Positions 1 through 8,842 of a stretch of DNA of 50,047 nucleotides are shown here, piece after piece (positions within the stretch are counted from its first letter, which is position 1; each line of letters starts with the position of its first letter). Location of the stretch: the IMG/VR virus record IMGVR_UViG_3300022920_000010, positions 1 through 50,047 of that record. One strand, written 5' to 3'. A program made the translations under genes and the position numbers. The notes beneath the pieces are model-generated. The model was not told the origin of the DNA, did no database searches, and worked only from the letters and a program-made list of their open reading frames with translations. This stretch comes from a virus.

Positions 1-1527
1 ATTTGTATAATATAAATTTGCACCTTCACTTAAATCTGTTGTTGATCTAATAGCAAAACCTGCTGCAACTCTTGCATCGACTCTAGATTGTGTATAATAT
101 AAGTTTGTACCTTCTGCTAAATCATCAGTATCGTGATTTGCAAGTGATGATACCGTACCAGTTACGTCACCAGTTACATCACCCAAGAACTTACCGCTTG
201 TGAATAAGTTTTCAGATCCCAGCGACCAATAATCACTACCTTCATTCCATAAGAATGACACATTTACATCTGTACCGCGTTCAATTTCAATACCACCCGA
301 TTGAGATGGTACCCCAGTTTCGTTTGAATTTAGTAGAAGAATGTTATCTGCTAGTTCAATTGTTTCAGTATTGATTGTAGTTGTAGTACCTTGTACTGTT
401 AGATCACCTGTTAGAACTAAGTCTACAAATTCTACATCATCTGTTGTAGCTACAGATTGTCCTATAGCAATTTCACCATTGGTTATAGTTACACCAGTTC
501 CACCAGATATGTGGGTCCTAACTTCAGCAGCACTTGGACCAGTATAAGAAATAACACCAGTTGATGAATCATATGATACAGAGCCATCGCCGCTATTATC
601 TGTTACTGATATTGATGCTCTTGCTCTTGCATCTGTATGATATAAATTTGTTGAGCCTTCTGCTAAATCATCTGTATCATTTGATGATAAGTCAAAGCCG
701 CCAGTTGCGGTAGCGGAGATAGTAAGAGTATTTGCGTTATCATCATATGTTATGCTTGTGTTAGTACCAGCTACTAAAAGACTTGACACTCTATCATCTA
801 CACGCTCATCAGTATAGTATAAATTTGTACCTTCAGTGATTGCTGTAGTAGTTTGTGCAGGCATAGTGAAAGAAATGACACCGGTTGAATTGTCATAACT
901 TAATGAACCTGTTGCACTAATTGCGCCTCTTGCTCTTGCATCTGTATAATATAGATTGGTTGATCCTTCTGAAAGGTTATCTGTATCTTTTGTTGCAAGT
1001 TGTGTATCAAAAGTAGTATTAAAATCAGCGGTTGAAAGTTTTGTAGCAATACTAGTAGTAATTGTTGTACTGAAATCTGCGTCATCGCCCAGAGCCGCAG
1101 CTAATTCGTTTAGAGTATCTAATGTTCCTGGAGCTGTATCTACAAGTGCATCAATCTTTAATTGCGCTCTTGCATCTGCTCTAGCATCTGTGTAATATAA
1201 ATTTGTTGAACCTTCAGCAACATCATCTGTTCCTAGTACTATAACTCCTGTTTGTCCATTGACACTTGTGACTGCGCCGCTTGCATTTAAGTTAAGTTGA
1301 TTTGTGCCATCAACATAAGAAACTGAAATGTTTGTATGATTTCCACGCAGGATTAAACCTGCTACAATATCTTCGACATCTTCTGTAACTAATTTATCCT
1401 CAAATTCTATAATACCACCTGAACCAATAGACAATATCTGTCCTTCAAATCCACCAGTAGTGTCTAGTTTTAATAAAGATACACTGTTATCTTCTAAAAC
1501 AAACTTACTTACTTTTGTTATACTCAT
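1..1527 (-). CDS. Tail-fibre-like protein, C-terminally truncated by window edge
   Basis: The frame opens at ATG 1527 (MSITKVSKFVLED) and stays open to base 1, so at least 509 residues are present and the C-terminus is missing. It carries repeats of the type AEGSTNLYYTDARARA, about every 90-100 residues, separated by short beta-rich stretches with Gly, Asn and Thr. Repeats of this kind are common in trimeric phage fibre shafts. A weak Shine-Dalgarno (AAGGTTGAGA) precedes the ATG. The start lies 13 nt after the stop of the next fibre gene, so the three fibre genes look like one minus-strand operon. The role is inferred: a distal fibre or fibre-associated virion protein. The adhesin tip cannot be judged because that end is absent. 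Confidence 0.75.
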   Translation of the reverse strand, partial: MSITKVSKFVLEDNSVSLLKLDTTGGFEGQILSIGSGGIIEFEDKLVTEDVEDIVAGLILRGNHTNISVSYVDGTNQLNLNASGAVTSVNGQTGVIVLGTDDVAEGSTNLYYTDARADARAQLKIDALVDTAPGTLDTLNELAAALGDDADFSTTITTSIATKLSTADFNTTFDTQLATKDTDNLSEGSTNLYYTDARARGAISATGSLSYDNSTGVISFTMPAQTTTAITEGTNLYYTDERVDDRVSSLLVAGTNTSITYDDNANTLTISATATGGFDLSSNDTDDLAEGSTNLYHTDARARASISVTDNSGDGSVSYDSSTGVISYTGPSAAEVRTHISGGTGVTITNGEIAIGQSVATTDDVEFVDLVLTGDLTVQGTTTTINTETIELADNILLLNSNETGVPSQSGGIEIERGTDVNVSFLWNEGSDYWSLGSENLFTSGKFLGDVTGDVTGTVSSLANHDTDDLAEGTNLYYTQSRVDARVAAGFAIRSTTDLSEGANLYYTN

Positions 1528-1540
1528 TTTTTCTCAACCT

Positions 1541-3031
1541 TTATATTTTGATAACACATTCTACAAGTTTTTCATTCTCAGATGTATTAGTTTCTAAAGC
1601 AATTCCTACTAAAGCTGCTCCATTGTAATTATTACTAGCAACGCCGTTTTCATAAACATAAACTGCCTCGCCTTTTCGTATTGCACCATATACTCTCACT
1701 GGTACTCGACCTTTAAGAGCTAATGCTTGTCCTGTTATACTATCATTCATTAAAAATGCTGGGTTCTCTGAAACTACACCAATCGGATAACTACCCGATG
1801 TTGCAGGAGAAGCCTCATAATTTTCATTATATGATACCATCATTACAGTGCCAACTACATGTTCCTCATTTGTTGTATATTTTTCTGCAAGGTCGGCATA
1901 CTTAGCATACGTTGATGTACCATGAAAGTTAGTCGCAGTTACATCAACAAAACTAGGAGAGTCAGTAGTTGCAACTCCTTGGTTCATTGCATCTGCATGG
2001 GTGTTGTCTGTAAAGCGACCATCTAGGTCAACTGTTACTGTGCTTGCATCACTCTTTGTTAATGTAAGAACACCGTTTGCTGTACTGAATGATGCACTAG
2101 ATAGTACTGTATTTGTATCTGTATAGCTAGTGATATACCCACTATCGTTTGTCAATTCACTAACATTAGATGGTATACTTAAATTTCCTATTGCAGTAGC
2201 AAGTTCTGTATCAGTAGCCATTGCATCTTGTATTTCTTTCAGTGTATCGAAAGATGAATTCGCACCATTAACTAAGTTACTAATAGCAGTATCTACATAT
2301 GTTTTCGGTGCGATGGTTGAATCTACTGAGAATTCTGTACTAGTTAAAGTTAGTCCGGTACCTGCTGTATATGTTGTGTCACTGTTAGTATCTGTATCAG
2401 TCCAAGGAACGTTTACATACATTTTACCACTTGATAATTCTACTGGATAGTTTTTACCACTCTCAACATACCCAATCTTAACTAATCCCAATGTACTCGA
2501 TGTAGCAGTTGAATATGTCGTATCAGTATAACTAGTAAGATATCCACTATCATTTGTGAATGCACTTACATTCGTTGGCACTGTTGGAATAGTTGGCGTA
2601 TTTGTTAAGTCATTATAAGACCCAGAAAATAGTTGAGTAGTTAATGCATATGATGATAGGTCTTGATGTGCTGTCAAGTATCCACTATCATTTGTGAATG
2701 CACTTACATTAGTTGGTATAGATGCAGATGTAATATATGCACTATCATTTGTGAATGAACTTACATTAGTTGGTACAGATGCAGATGTAATATATGCACT
2801 ATCATTTATCAATTCTGATACATTAACTGGTCCAGTATAACTTATATTAAGAGTTCCGCCAGTGCCTAATGTAATTGTGCCGCCGCCCGACAAGTCGCCA
2901 CTTGTTGTTATTACAAGTTGTGTGTCGCCTTCAACCGCTGTACCAGTGACATTACCAAATACATTATTATGTAGATTAGTATTCTGTACAGTAGATGCAC
3001 CTAAGATATATGAATTAATGTTTGTGGTCAT
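1541..3031 (-). CDS. Tail-fibre protein with tandem shaft repeats and a YADLAEKY C-terminal domain
   Basis: 496 residues. The first half holds tandem copies of a short module of the type TNVSAFTNDSGYLTS or NDSAYITSASIP, typical of beta-rich trimeric fibre shafts. The last ~120 residues begin at YAKYADLAEKY and continue with GTVMMVS and ALKGRVPVRVYG. The same domain type ends the neighbouring fibre at 3031-4722 and resembles C-terminal domains of phage fibre and structural proteins, possibly a self-processing or chaperone-like module. The start ATG overlaps the upstream gene's stop as TAATG, which implies translational coupling. Most of the shaft repeats are also nearly identical at DNA level around 2660-2820, suggesting recent duplication. 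Receptor specificity cannot be inferred. Confidence 0.75.
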   Translation of the reverse strand: MTTNINSYILGASTVQNTNLHNNVFGNVTGTAVEGDTQLVITTSGDLSGGGTITLGTGGTLNISYTGPVNVSELINDSAYITSASVPTNVSSFTNDSAYITSASIPTNVSAFTNDSGYLTAHQDLSSYALTTQLFSGSYNDLTNTPTIPTVPTNVSAFTNDSGYLTSYTDTTYSTATSSTLGLVKIGYVESGKNYPVELSSGKMYVNVPWTDTDTNSDTTYTAGTGLTLTSTEFSVDSTIAPKTYVDTAISNLVNGANSSFDTLKEIQDAMATDTELATAIGNLSIPSNVSELTNDSGYITSYTDTNTVLSSASFSTANGVLTLTKSDASTVTVDLDGRFTDNTHADAMNQGVATTDSPSFVDVTATNFHGTSTYAKYADLAEKYTTNEEHVVGTVMMVSYNENYEASPATSGSYPIGVVSENPAFLMNDSITGQALALKGRVPVRVYGAIRKGEAVYVYENGVASNNYNGAALVGIALETNTSENEKLVECVIKI

Positions 3032-4722
3032 TACATTATACTCACAAATACTTCAATTATTCCCTCACCGGTTCCCGACTTTGCTTCAATCGCTTTGCCT
3101 ATTACAGTGCCAATCATTGGTACGCCAAGAGATGCTTTAGCATAACCTGGTGTCGATGATGTTACTAATAGATCACCCTTTTCAATTTTGCCAATTACTT
3201 TGCACGGAACTCTGCCTTTAAGTGCAATGTAAGGATGCGTCTGTGAATTACCTGCTGCTGAATTCATTTTAAGTGCTGGGTCTGTAGAGATAATACCAAC
3301 AACTTTTGTACTTGCTAACATTGTAGTTGTAGTTACTTCTGCTTCGCCGCCGAATACTAGAACTGTTCCCGGTTCATAAGGAGCATCTGCTGAATATCTT
3401 TCTGCAAGGTCAGCGTAAGTTGCTTCTACTGTATGTCCATAAATTGTATTCCATTGTTCTGTTGCTGTTCCTAAATCATGGGTTGCGTCAACTGATGGAC
3501 TAATGCTTCCTGCGACTGTGTTACTTGCATCATTTACCATGTGATTTGTTGGAATGTCTGCGCTAGTAATGTAACCACTATCATTTGTAAATGATGATAC
3601 GTTTGTTGAAATTGTTGGAGTATTTGTAAAATTTGTATAATCTAGATAATAGCTACCAGGTTGTGCATTTAACGTATCTGCATCAGTTACAACTGATGCA
3701 ACTGTGTTGCTTGCCATCTTAATTACATTCATTACAGAACTTAATGCAAGCGGCGCTGATAATGTAAGCGTATTACCAGACATTGTATATGAAGTTGTAG
3801 GTTCTTGTACTACGCCATCGATATATACTAGAACTTGCCAATCTTGTGATACTGTATATGGAAGTGTGAATTGACTTACTGAACCAGTGCCAGTAAATGT
3901 ATTGAATTCTAAGTTATTAATTTTTACTGCGGTGTCTACTACAATGTTATCTCCGTCAGTAGAAACAGTTAAATCTAAGTTTGGACCTGATGTAAGTGTT
4001 CTAAATGCCGCTTGTACAGTGTCAGTAGTATCAAGAATTTGTTCGCCAGTGCCTATATTTGTAGCATCAAAGCCAATTTCAAAGACACCTGCGGGATCAG
4101 TATATGTCGCTGAGATACCATATGATGCCCAAAACAATTCATTAATTCTATCATCAACACGTTCATCAGTGAAGTATAAGTTTGTGCCTTCAGCTAAATC
4201 TGTCGTTGTGTAGTTTGTAAGAACGTTTGTTATATTTGTACCGTCACCATGTATATCAGTGAAGTATGCTTGTACTGGATTAGTTGCGCCAATCACAGTA
4301 CCATCTATATTACCACCTGTTATAGTAACATTAGATGAAATCAATGGACCCGATATACTAGTATTTGCAACAATAGTATCTGCTTCTATATTATTAGAAT
4401 AAAATAATTTTCCAAACGTTGACCATCTATTATTGGTTTCGTCCCATCCAAACTTGACGTTGATATCAGTGCCTCTTTCAATTTCGATACCAACATCTTC
4501 TGATGCAGCTCCTGTATGATCTCCGTTTAATAGTATAAACGGATCAGAAACTACAGTAGATGCAGTGTCTAATGTTGTAGTTGTACCTTCAACTGTTAAG
4601 TTGCCTTTAATTACAAGGGTGCCGTTTCTCGATTCAATAATCGCATCTTCTGTGCCATTATCAAAGAGAACTTTTTCACCTTTAAGAAATAGTCGGTCGC
4701 CAAATTTTAATTGTTCTGCCAT
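3031..4722 (-). CDS. Tail-fibre/virion adhesin-like protein, first gene of the fibre operon
   Basis: 563 residues from ATG 4722 (MAEQLKFGDRLFLKG). This start has GGAAGA 7 nt upstream and is preferred over an in-frame TTG 15 nt earlier. The N-terminus contains a beta-helix-like stretch (GTLVIKGNLTVEGTTTTLD), then a TNLYYTDERVDDRI-type repeat (here TNLYFTDERVDDRI), a beta-sandwich-like middle, one NVSSFTNDSGYIT module, and a C-terminal YADLAERY/ALKGRVPCKVIG domain shared with the next fibre gene. It is the promoter-proximal gene of three fibre genes: a GATAAATA late element lies 35 nt upstream of the ATG, just after the gp23 terminator. Which T4 fibre it replaces, if any, cannot be told. Confidence 0.75.
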   Translation of the reverse strand: MAEQLKFGDRLFLKGEKVLFDNGTEDAIIESRNGTLVIKGNLTVEGTTTTLDTASTVVSDPFILLNGDHTGAASEDVGIEIERGTDINVKFGWDETNNRWSTFGKLFYSNNIEADTIVANTSISGPLISSNVTITGGNIDGTVIGATNPVQAYFTDIHGDGTNITNVLTNYTTTDLAEGTNLYFTDERVDDRINELFWASYGISATYTDPAGVFEIGFDATNIGTGEQILDTTDTVQAAFRTLTSGPNLDLTVSTDGDNIVVDTAVKINNLEFNTFTGTGSVSQFTLPYTVSQDWQVLVYIDGVVQEPTTSYTMSGNTLTLSAPLALSSVMNVIKMASNTVASVVTDADTLNAQPGSYYLDYTNFTNTPTISTNVSSFTNDSGYITSADIPTNHMVNDASNTVAGSISPSVDATHDLGTATEQWNTIYGHTVEATYADLAERYSADAPYEPGTVLVFGGEAEVTTTTMLASTKVVGIISTDPALKMNSAAGNSQTHPYIALKGRVPCKVIGKIEKGDLLVTSSTPGYAKASLGVPMIGTVIGKAIEAKSGTGEGIIEVFVSIM

Positions 4723-4756
4723 GATATTTTCTTCCAAACTTAGATTGTGCTATGTC

Positions 4757-4764
4757 TATTTATC
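4757..4764 (-). promoter_or_regulatory. Late promoter element GATAAATA for the fibre operon
   Basis: GATAAATAG on the minus strand, 35 nt before the ATG at 4722 and just past the gp23 terminator. It matches the T4 gp55-dependent late element (TATAAATA) at 7 of 8 positions and the variant GATAAATA seen at 21056, 29760 and 43301. It predicts a ~28-nt leader that includes the Shine-Dalgarno. Confidence 0.6.
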
Positions 4765-4782
4765 AGATTTAACTTAGAACAT

Positions 4783-4811
4783 AAAAAAACCCGGGAGTTT
4801 CCTCCCGGGTT
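4783..4811 (-). terminator. Rho-independent terminator after gp23
   Basis: A perfect 10-bp inverted repeat (4788-4797 with 4802-4811; arm AACCCGGGAG on the minus strand) with a 4-nt loop, followed in the minus direction by a run of seven T (complement of A at 4783-4789). It sits 27 nt past the gp23 stop. Confidence 0.9.
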
Positions 4812-4837
4812 AATATTATTAATCGTTTAAGTAAAAC

Positions 4838-5998
4838 TTATACGAATGCTAGGTTTGCAACTTCGATTTTTGAAACGTAATCTGCTGCGTTACCTAGTGA
4901 TGATGCTGTGTTTGTTAGCTCAACGTAACCGTAACGAGTCATGAATGACACTACTGGTTCGAATGACTGTGGATCCACAACAACGCCTGATGACATTAGC
5001 GGTACGTATGGGCAATAGAATGCTGCTGCATCGATTTCGCCTGAGCCTTTATAGCCTAGTAGAACTGGTGCCGCGTCATTTGCATATGTGTTTACATATA
5101 CGCGCATTGTGCCGTTTAGTGTGCCTACGAACTTTGTGTTTGTTGGCGCTTCGAATGTACCTTCTGTTGTACGTGCGAAAGCTGATGTAGTTGCTGACTG
5201 TAGCACTGTTAGTGCTGCTGGTGAAACAACTGCCCAGTTTGCTGCACCGCGACGTGTGCGCTGTGCTACTAGGTTAGCTTGTTGGTTGATTAGAGTTGCT
5301 AGAACTGCATGACGATCACCTACGAATGTTGGTGTACCAGTGAACTGTGTGTTTGTCATGTCGAAAGTCGCACCAGTTGTCGCTAGATTTTCTAGTGAAC
5401 CTAGAACTTCTTGGTCGATTTCTGCTGTGATTTCCATAGCAAGTGCTGCCATGATCTCTGCTTCAACGTCTAGGCCGTGCATTGCGTTAGCGTCTTGTGC
5501 CGCTTCGAATGTCCAACGTGCTGATAGCTTACGTGTTTTCGCTTCAACAGTTTGTTTCATCACTTGGATTGACATTCTGTTACCTGCTGTACCTTCCATA
5601 GCTGCTGTCGCTGCTGGTGCTGCACCGTTTGCGCCTGAGTATGATTTAGCAATATCGAATGGTGATAGTGCTTCTTGGCCTGCTGTTACGCCTGCTGCGT
5701 TGTCTGCATAACGTACACGTAGTGTGTGAATCTGACCCACTGGACCAGTCATTGGCTGTACGCCGATGATTTCGTTTGCAATAACTGTTGGCATTACACG
5801 ACGGATAACTGGTAGGATCACTTTGTTTAGTGTCGCAATGTTACCTGCTTGTGTTGCGCCTGCTGTTGCTGATTCAGCAAGAGCTACTTTTGTGTTGTTT
5901 AGTACTGATGACATTACGTCACGTTTTGTGCCTTCTAGACCTTCTAGTAGCGCATCACGTGTGTTGTCCCAGTTGTTACCTTCAAAAAGATTTTCCAT
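4838..5998 (-). CDS. 23: Major capsid protein (T4 gp23 family)
   Basis: 386 residues, shell-forming capsid subunit. The segment around VIRRVMPTVIANEIIGVQ, followed by PMTGPVGQIHTLRVRYAD, is the gp23 signature (hexon domain start in T4-like capsids). The C-terminal YGYVELTNTASSLG and Tyr/Gly-rich ends also fit. At 386 aa it is markedly shorter than T4 gp23 (521 aa), as expected if the T4 insertion domain is missing. A strong Shine-Dalgarno (AGGAG) precedes ATG 5998, and the gene follows gp22 by 28 nt. Proteolytic trimming by gp21 would be expected from the family, but a cleavage site was not assigned. Confidence 0.93.
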   Translation of the reverse strand: MENLFEGNNWDNTRDALLEGLEGTKRDVMSSVLNNTKVALAESATAGATQAGNIATLNKVILPVIRRVMPTVIANEIIGVQPMTGPVGQIHTLRVRYADNAAGVTAGQEALSPFDIAKSYSGANGAAPAATAAMEGTAGNRMSIQVMKQTVEAKTRKLSARWTFEAAQDANAMHGLDVEAEIMAALAMEITAEIDQEVLGSLENLATTGATFDMTNTQFTGTPTFVGDRHAVLATLINQQANLVAQRTRRGAANWAVVSPAALTVLQSATTSAFARTTEGTFEAPTNTKFVGTLNGTMRVYVNTYANDAAPVLLGYKGSGEIDAAAFYCPYVPLMSSGVVVDPQSFEPVVSFMTRYGYVELTNTASSLGNAADYVSKIEVANLAFV

Positions 5999-6026
5999 CT
6001 GTTTGATTCTCCTGTGTTCTGGTTAA

Positions 6027-7136
6027 TTACTTTAGACCGGCTAGTTTTCTTAGCACGACTATATCAGCATCGTCACCTGTTGACTGTGTTGTTTCTTTTA
6101 CAACGCGGTTTCCAGTGTGTTCTGTAACTTTGCTTTCTGTTAATGTTTTTGTTTCCGCTTGCGCTGAAACTGATTCATTTAAAACAGCTGGTAGATATTT
6201 CTTGAAAGCTGTTTTTAAATTAGTTGTTTTTACTGATTCAAGTAAGTCTGACATTACTTCACGCTTTTGACCAGCAAGTGGTGACAGTAGTTCGTCTAGT
6301 TTCGCTTTGCGATTCATACGATCTTCCATTACGCGCTTGGCTTTTTGCGCTGTAGCAATATCTGCTTCTTTAGCAGTAATCACTGCTTCTAATTCTGCAA
6401 CTTTGTTAGCAGATTCGTCTAGCTTTTTGTTCACTTTAGCTACTTCAGTGCCTTCATTCAATTGTGATGACATGAATTCGCCTGCGAATGCTTCAAACAG
6501 TTTACGACCAAATTCGTTTTCTTTAGCCGCTGTGATGTCCTCTTTAAGCATTGCGATTTCTGAACGTAGAGCGTTAGAGATTGTGTTCTCTACTAACTCT
6601 GCTGAACGCTTGACAAACGATTCTTTTGTTTTGTTAAGAAGTTGTTTGCCTTCTGCTACCATGCGCACTTTAGTTTCTACTAATTCACGCTTGTCGTTAT
6701 GGAATTCTGCAAGTTCACGTGATAGTTGCTTCACTACAAACGATTTTGTCGTTTCTAGATTTTCAGCTACTTTTGCACGGTCAGCTTGTAGTTCCTTAAC
6801 TTCTGCTGCAAGTTGAGAAGTAATGAATTTTTCAAGGATCTTAGCGTGTTCAGAAATTGCTTTCTTATACGCAACTCGTTCTGCGATTAGAGATTCACGG
6901 TCTGACTTAAACTCAGTCATCTCAGCTTGGATTGCTGTAGTTAGCATATTATCCATTGCTTCAACGATAACACCTTTGTCATGTTCAAACTTTTGTGCGA
7001 ATTCTTCACGCAACTCGGCTGTAATTTCCTCTCTTGCTTCATTTAGTTTTGCTTCCATAGCCTCTTTAATAGCCGCACCAGCTTCTTCGCTTAGTGCGCC
7101 GGACTCTAGAAGGTTAGCAAGGATTTCTGTTGCCAT
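6027..7136 (-). CDS. 22: Prohead core scaffolding protein (gp22-like)
   Basis: 369 residues from ATG 7136 (MATEILANLLESGALSEEA), chosen because CAGGAGAAG lies 5-7 nt upstream; an ORF extension of 11 residues upstream has no ribosome binding site and overlaps gp21. The protein is almost wholly charged alpha-helix and coiled coil (Glu/Lys/Ala-rich, e.g. EAREEITAELREEFAQKF), as expected for a scaffold that is degraded by gp21 during head maturation. The C-terminal part, near GQKREVMSDLLESV and FKKYLPAVLNE, resembles gp22 of T4-like phages. Position between protease gp21 and capsid gp23 is the canonical T4 order 20-21-22-23. Confidence 0.87.
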   Translation of the reverse strand: MATEILANLLESGALSEEAGAAIKEAMEAKLNEAREEITAELREEFAQKFEHDKGVIVEAMDNMLTTAIQAEMTEFKSDRESLIAERVAYKKAISEHAKILEKFITSQLAAEVKELQADRAKVAENLETTKSFVVKQLSRELAEFHNDKRELVETKVRMVAEGKQLLNKTKESFVKRSAELVENTISNALRSEIAMLKEDITAAKENEFGRKLFEAFAGEFMSSQLNEGTEVAKVNKKLDESANKVAELEAVITAKEADIATAQKAKRVMEDRMNRKAKLDELLSPLAGQKREVMSDLLESVKTTNLKTAFKKYLPAVLNESVSAQAETKTLTESKVTEHTGNRVVKETTQSTGDDADIVVLRKLAGLK

Positions 7137-7152
7137 TGTTGCTTCTCCTGTT

Positions 7153-7782
7153 TTACAGTTTAAGTTCACGAATGAACTTTACTATTTCTTCTGACAAGTA
7201 CTTCTGTGCAGACTTGTCATTTTGAACACTCTGTGCAAGCTGCCAAGTTTGATAGCCGCCTTTCATGTTCATTAATCCTTCGTAGATAGCCTTTGGATAT
7301 GCTTCTGGAGCACTTGGCTGAGCTACGATATCTACAGTTACAATCTCAAAGTTACTCACTTCACCGTTGTTACCAACTTCACCTGAACCACGAGAAGAAA
7401 CACCTAAAGTAGCGCCTGATTCGATTAATGTTCTGATGATGTTGCCCATTGGTGTAGGAACAATTTTAAGTTTACCATAGCCGTTCGGTCCGTCCATCCA
7501 CATACTTTCAATAATATGTGACACACGGTCAACGTTAACTGTTAATTCCGGTGGATGATCGCATTCACCTAGAACAGGGTAACCTTCAGAGATTTTTTTC
7601 TGAACGCTTTCCACTGCTCTTGAGATTTCTGAAACCGGGTAAACACGTTGGTTAGCATTCTTTACGCCACCTTGGACGAAAATGCCTTCCATAAACATGT
7701 TCTTTCCACCATCCTCACCTTCGACAATGCGGGTTTTAACACCTGCTTGACTGTGTGAAAATCTTTCAATAAGAACGGTCAT
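7153..7782 (-). CDS. 21: Prohead maturation protease (gp21)
   Basis: 209 residues from ATG 7782 (MTVLIERFSHSQ); GGAGAAA lies just upstream, so the in-frame TTG four codons earlier is not preferred. Herpesvirus-type serine protease of the T4 gp21 family that cleaves scaffold and capsid N-termini inside the prohead. Visible motifs are YPVLGECDHP with the catalytic His near residue 76, and GVSSRGSGEV with the catalytic Ser near residues 129-130, followed by the FEIVTVDIVAQPSAPEA strand typical of the family. Length matches T4 gp21 (212 aa). Confidence 0.93.
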   Translation of the reverse strand: MTVLIERFSHSQAGVKTRIVEGEDGGKNMFMEGIFVQGGVKNANQRVYPVSEISRAVESVQKKISEGYPVLGECDHPPELTVNVDRVSHIIESMWMDGPNGYGKLKIVPTPMGNIIRTLIESGATLGVSSRGSGEVGNNGEVSNFEIVTVDIVAQPSAPEAYPKAIYEGLMNMKGGYQTWQLAQSVQNDKSAQKYLSEEIVKFIRELKL

Positions 7783-7805
7783 TGGTTTCTCCAAATAGAA
7801 TTAAA

Positions 7806-8648
7806 TTATGATGTGATTGACTTGTTATTCACACCATTGTCACCTGGCTTTGCCGCTTGATTTGACATTGCTGGTGATTTTGAGTTACCTGATACGTTTA
7901 CATTCTTTGTACCCATATCTTTTGGTGCGTCACCTTTGCCGCCTGATGTGTTACCATCATTCGCTTTTACTGGTGCTGCATTTGAATCGTCACCTGGACG
8001 CTTTGGATTTGCGTTTACAGTTGATGATGTGTTATCGCCGTTGTCGCCTGCTGATGCTGACACTGGAGTTACATACTCGTTTAGGTCTTCATCTTCGTCT
8101 GCGTCATCGTCTGATTCTTCTAGGTCAAGTTCTTCACCTTCTTCTAGGTCTTCGTCTTCTGACTCGTCTAGTTCTAGTTCGAATGACTCTTCCATTTCGT
8201 CTTCCGCATCCATATCGTCTGCTTCGTCTTCCATGTCATCGTCTTCACCTGACATAATTTTTTCGAATTCTGCTTCTAGTTCAGCTAATGCTGATTCTAG
8301 ATCATCTACACGTGCTTCAACGCCTTCGTCTTCCGCTTCTGCATCGTCATCCATTTCTAGATCATCGATTGCTTCTTCGTCTTCCATTTCGTCTTCGTCA
8401 TAGAATTCTTCGTTTTCAATTTCTGATGCATCATCTTCTAGTTCTGATGCTTCGTCTTCTAGCTCAACGATATCGTCTGCTTCGTCTAGTTCCTCAAGTT
8501 CTTCTTCTACTACTTCGTCACTTTCGTTCAGTAGTTCCTCATGGATCTGACGAGCATTTTCTACGATAAAATCGTGCAGTAGCTCTTCCGCTGCTTCACG
8601 CTCCTCGTTGATAAGAAGTTCTAGTACTTGTTCTAGTTTGCTTGACAT
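7806..8648 (-). CDS. Very acidic prohead core-type protein (gp67/gp68 positional analogue)
   Basis: 280 residues. Residues ~1-45 (MSSKLEQVLELLINEEREAAEELL) form a charged helix like the start of small T4 core proteins. Residues ~45-190 are almost pure Asp/Glu with occasional Ala, Met, Ser. The last 90 residues are Asn/Gly/Ser/Lys/Pro-rich and probably disordered. T4 encodes the acidic core proteins gp67 and gp68 at the same place between gp20 and gp21, so a role in the scaffold core, possibly removed by gp21, is inferred from position and composition. It is first behind a TATAAATA late promoter, with AAGGAGAC as ribosome binding site. It is much longer than T4 gp67 (~80 aa). Confidence 0.7.
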   Translation of the reverse strand: MSSKLEQVLELLINEEREAAEELLHDFIVENARQIHEELLNESDEVVEEELEELDEADDIVELEDEASELEDDASEIENEEFYDEDEMEDEEAIDDLEMDDDAEAEDEGVEARVDDLESALAELEAEFEKIMSGEDDDMEDEADDMDAEDEMEESFELELDESEDEDLEEGEELDLEESDDDADEDEDLNEYVTPVSASAGDNGDNTSSTVNANPKRPGDDSNAAPVKANDGNTSGGKGDAPKDMGTKNVNVSGNSKSPAMSNQAAKPGDNGVNNKSITS

Positions 8649-8666
8649 ATTAATGTCTCCTTATCT

Positions 8667-8689
8667 AAAAAGCCACTGCTTTCTGTGGC
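8667..8689 (-). other. Terminator-like hairpin in the leader of the head operon
   Basis: On the minus strand, GCCAC (8689-8685) pairs with GTGGC (8676-8672) around an 8-nt loop and is followed by five T. It lies between the late promoter at 8719-8726 and the AUG at 8648, so it would form in the 5' leader. The stem is only 5 bp, so function as an attenuator is uncertain. Confidence 0.4.
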
Positions 8690-8718
8690 GGTTGTAGAAA
8701 CACTCTTTGTTTCAAAAG

Positions 8719-8726
8719 TATTTATA
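8719..8726 (-). promoter_or_regulatory. Consensus T4 late promoter TATAAATA for core protein-21-22-23
   Basis: Exact TATAAATA followed by CTTTTG on the minus strand, 71 nt before the acidic core gene and just after the terminator at 8756-8781. It is the only late element before gp21, gp22 and gp23, which follow in the same direction with short gaps. Confidence 0.75.
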
Positions 8727-8755
8727 GGTAAATATAGTGTATAATAGGGAAATGC

Positions 8756-8781
8756 AAAAAAACGGCTACTTTTTAGCCGTT
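8756..8781 (-). terminator. Rho-independent terminator after the small head-cluster gene
   Basis: Inverted repeat 8761-8768 with 8774-8781 (arm AACGGCTA, 8 bp, 5-nt loop), followed in the minus direction by seven T (8762-8756). It separates the gp20 transcript from the TATAAATA promoter of the head operon. Confidence 0.87.
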
Positions 8782-8842
8782 TCATTGTCGTAGAGATATT
8801 TAGTATGTGACGTAAATAGTAAAACTTACTACTTAATAGAGA

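Noticed and set aside
1541-3031. CRISPR-like array suggested by short repeats
   Set aside because: The repeats are in frame and encode fibre-shaft modules; spacing varies and no cas gene is present.
7817-8257. 146-aa Leu/His/Arg-rich plus-strand ORF
   Set aside because: Antisense shadow of the Asp/Glu-rich core gene; composition follows from complementing GAT/GAA codons.
8741-8746. TATAAT on the plus strand as a sigma70 -10
   Set aside because: No TTGACA-like -35 at 16-18 bp, and no plus-strand gene downstream.
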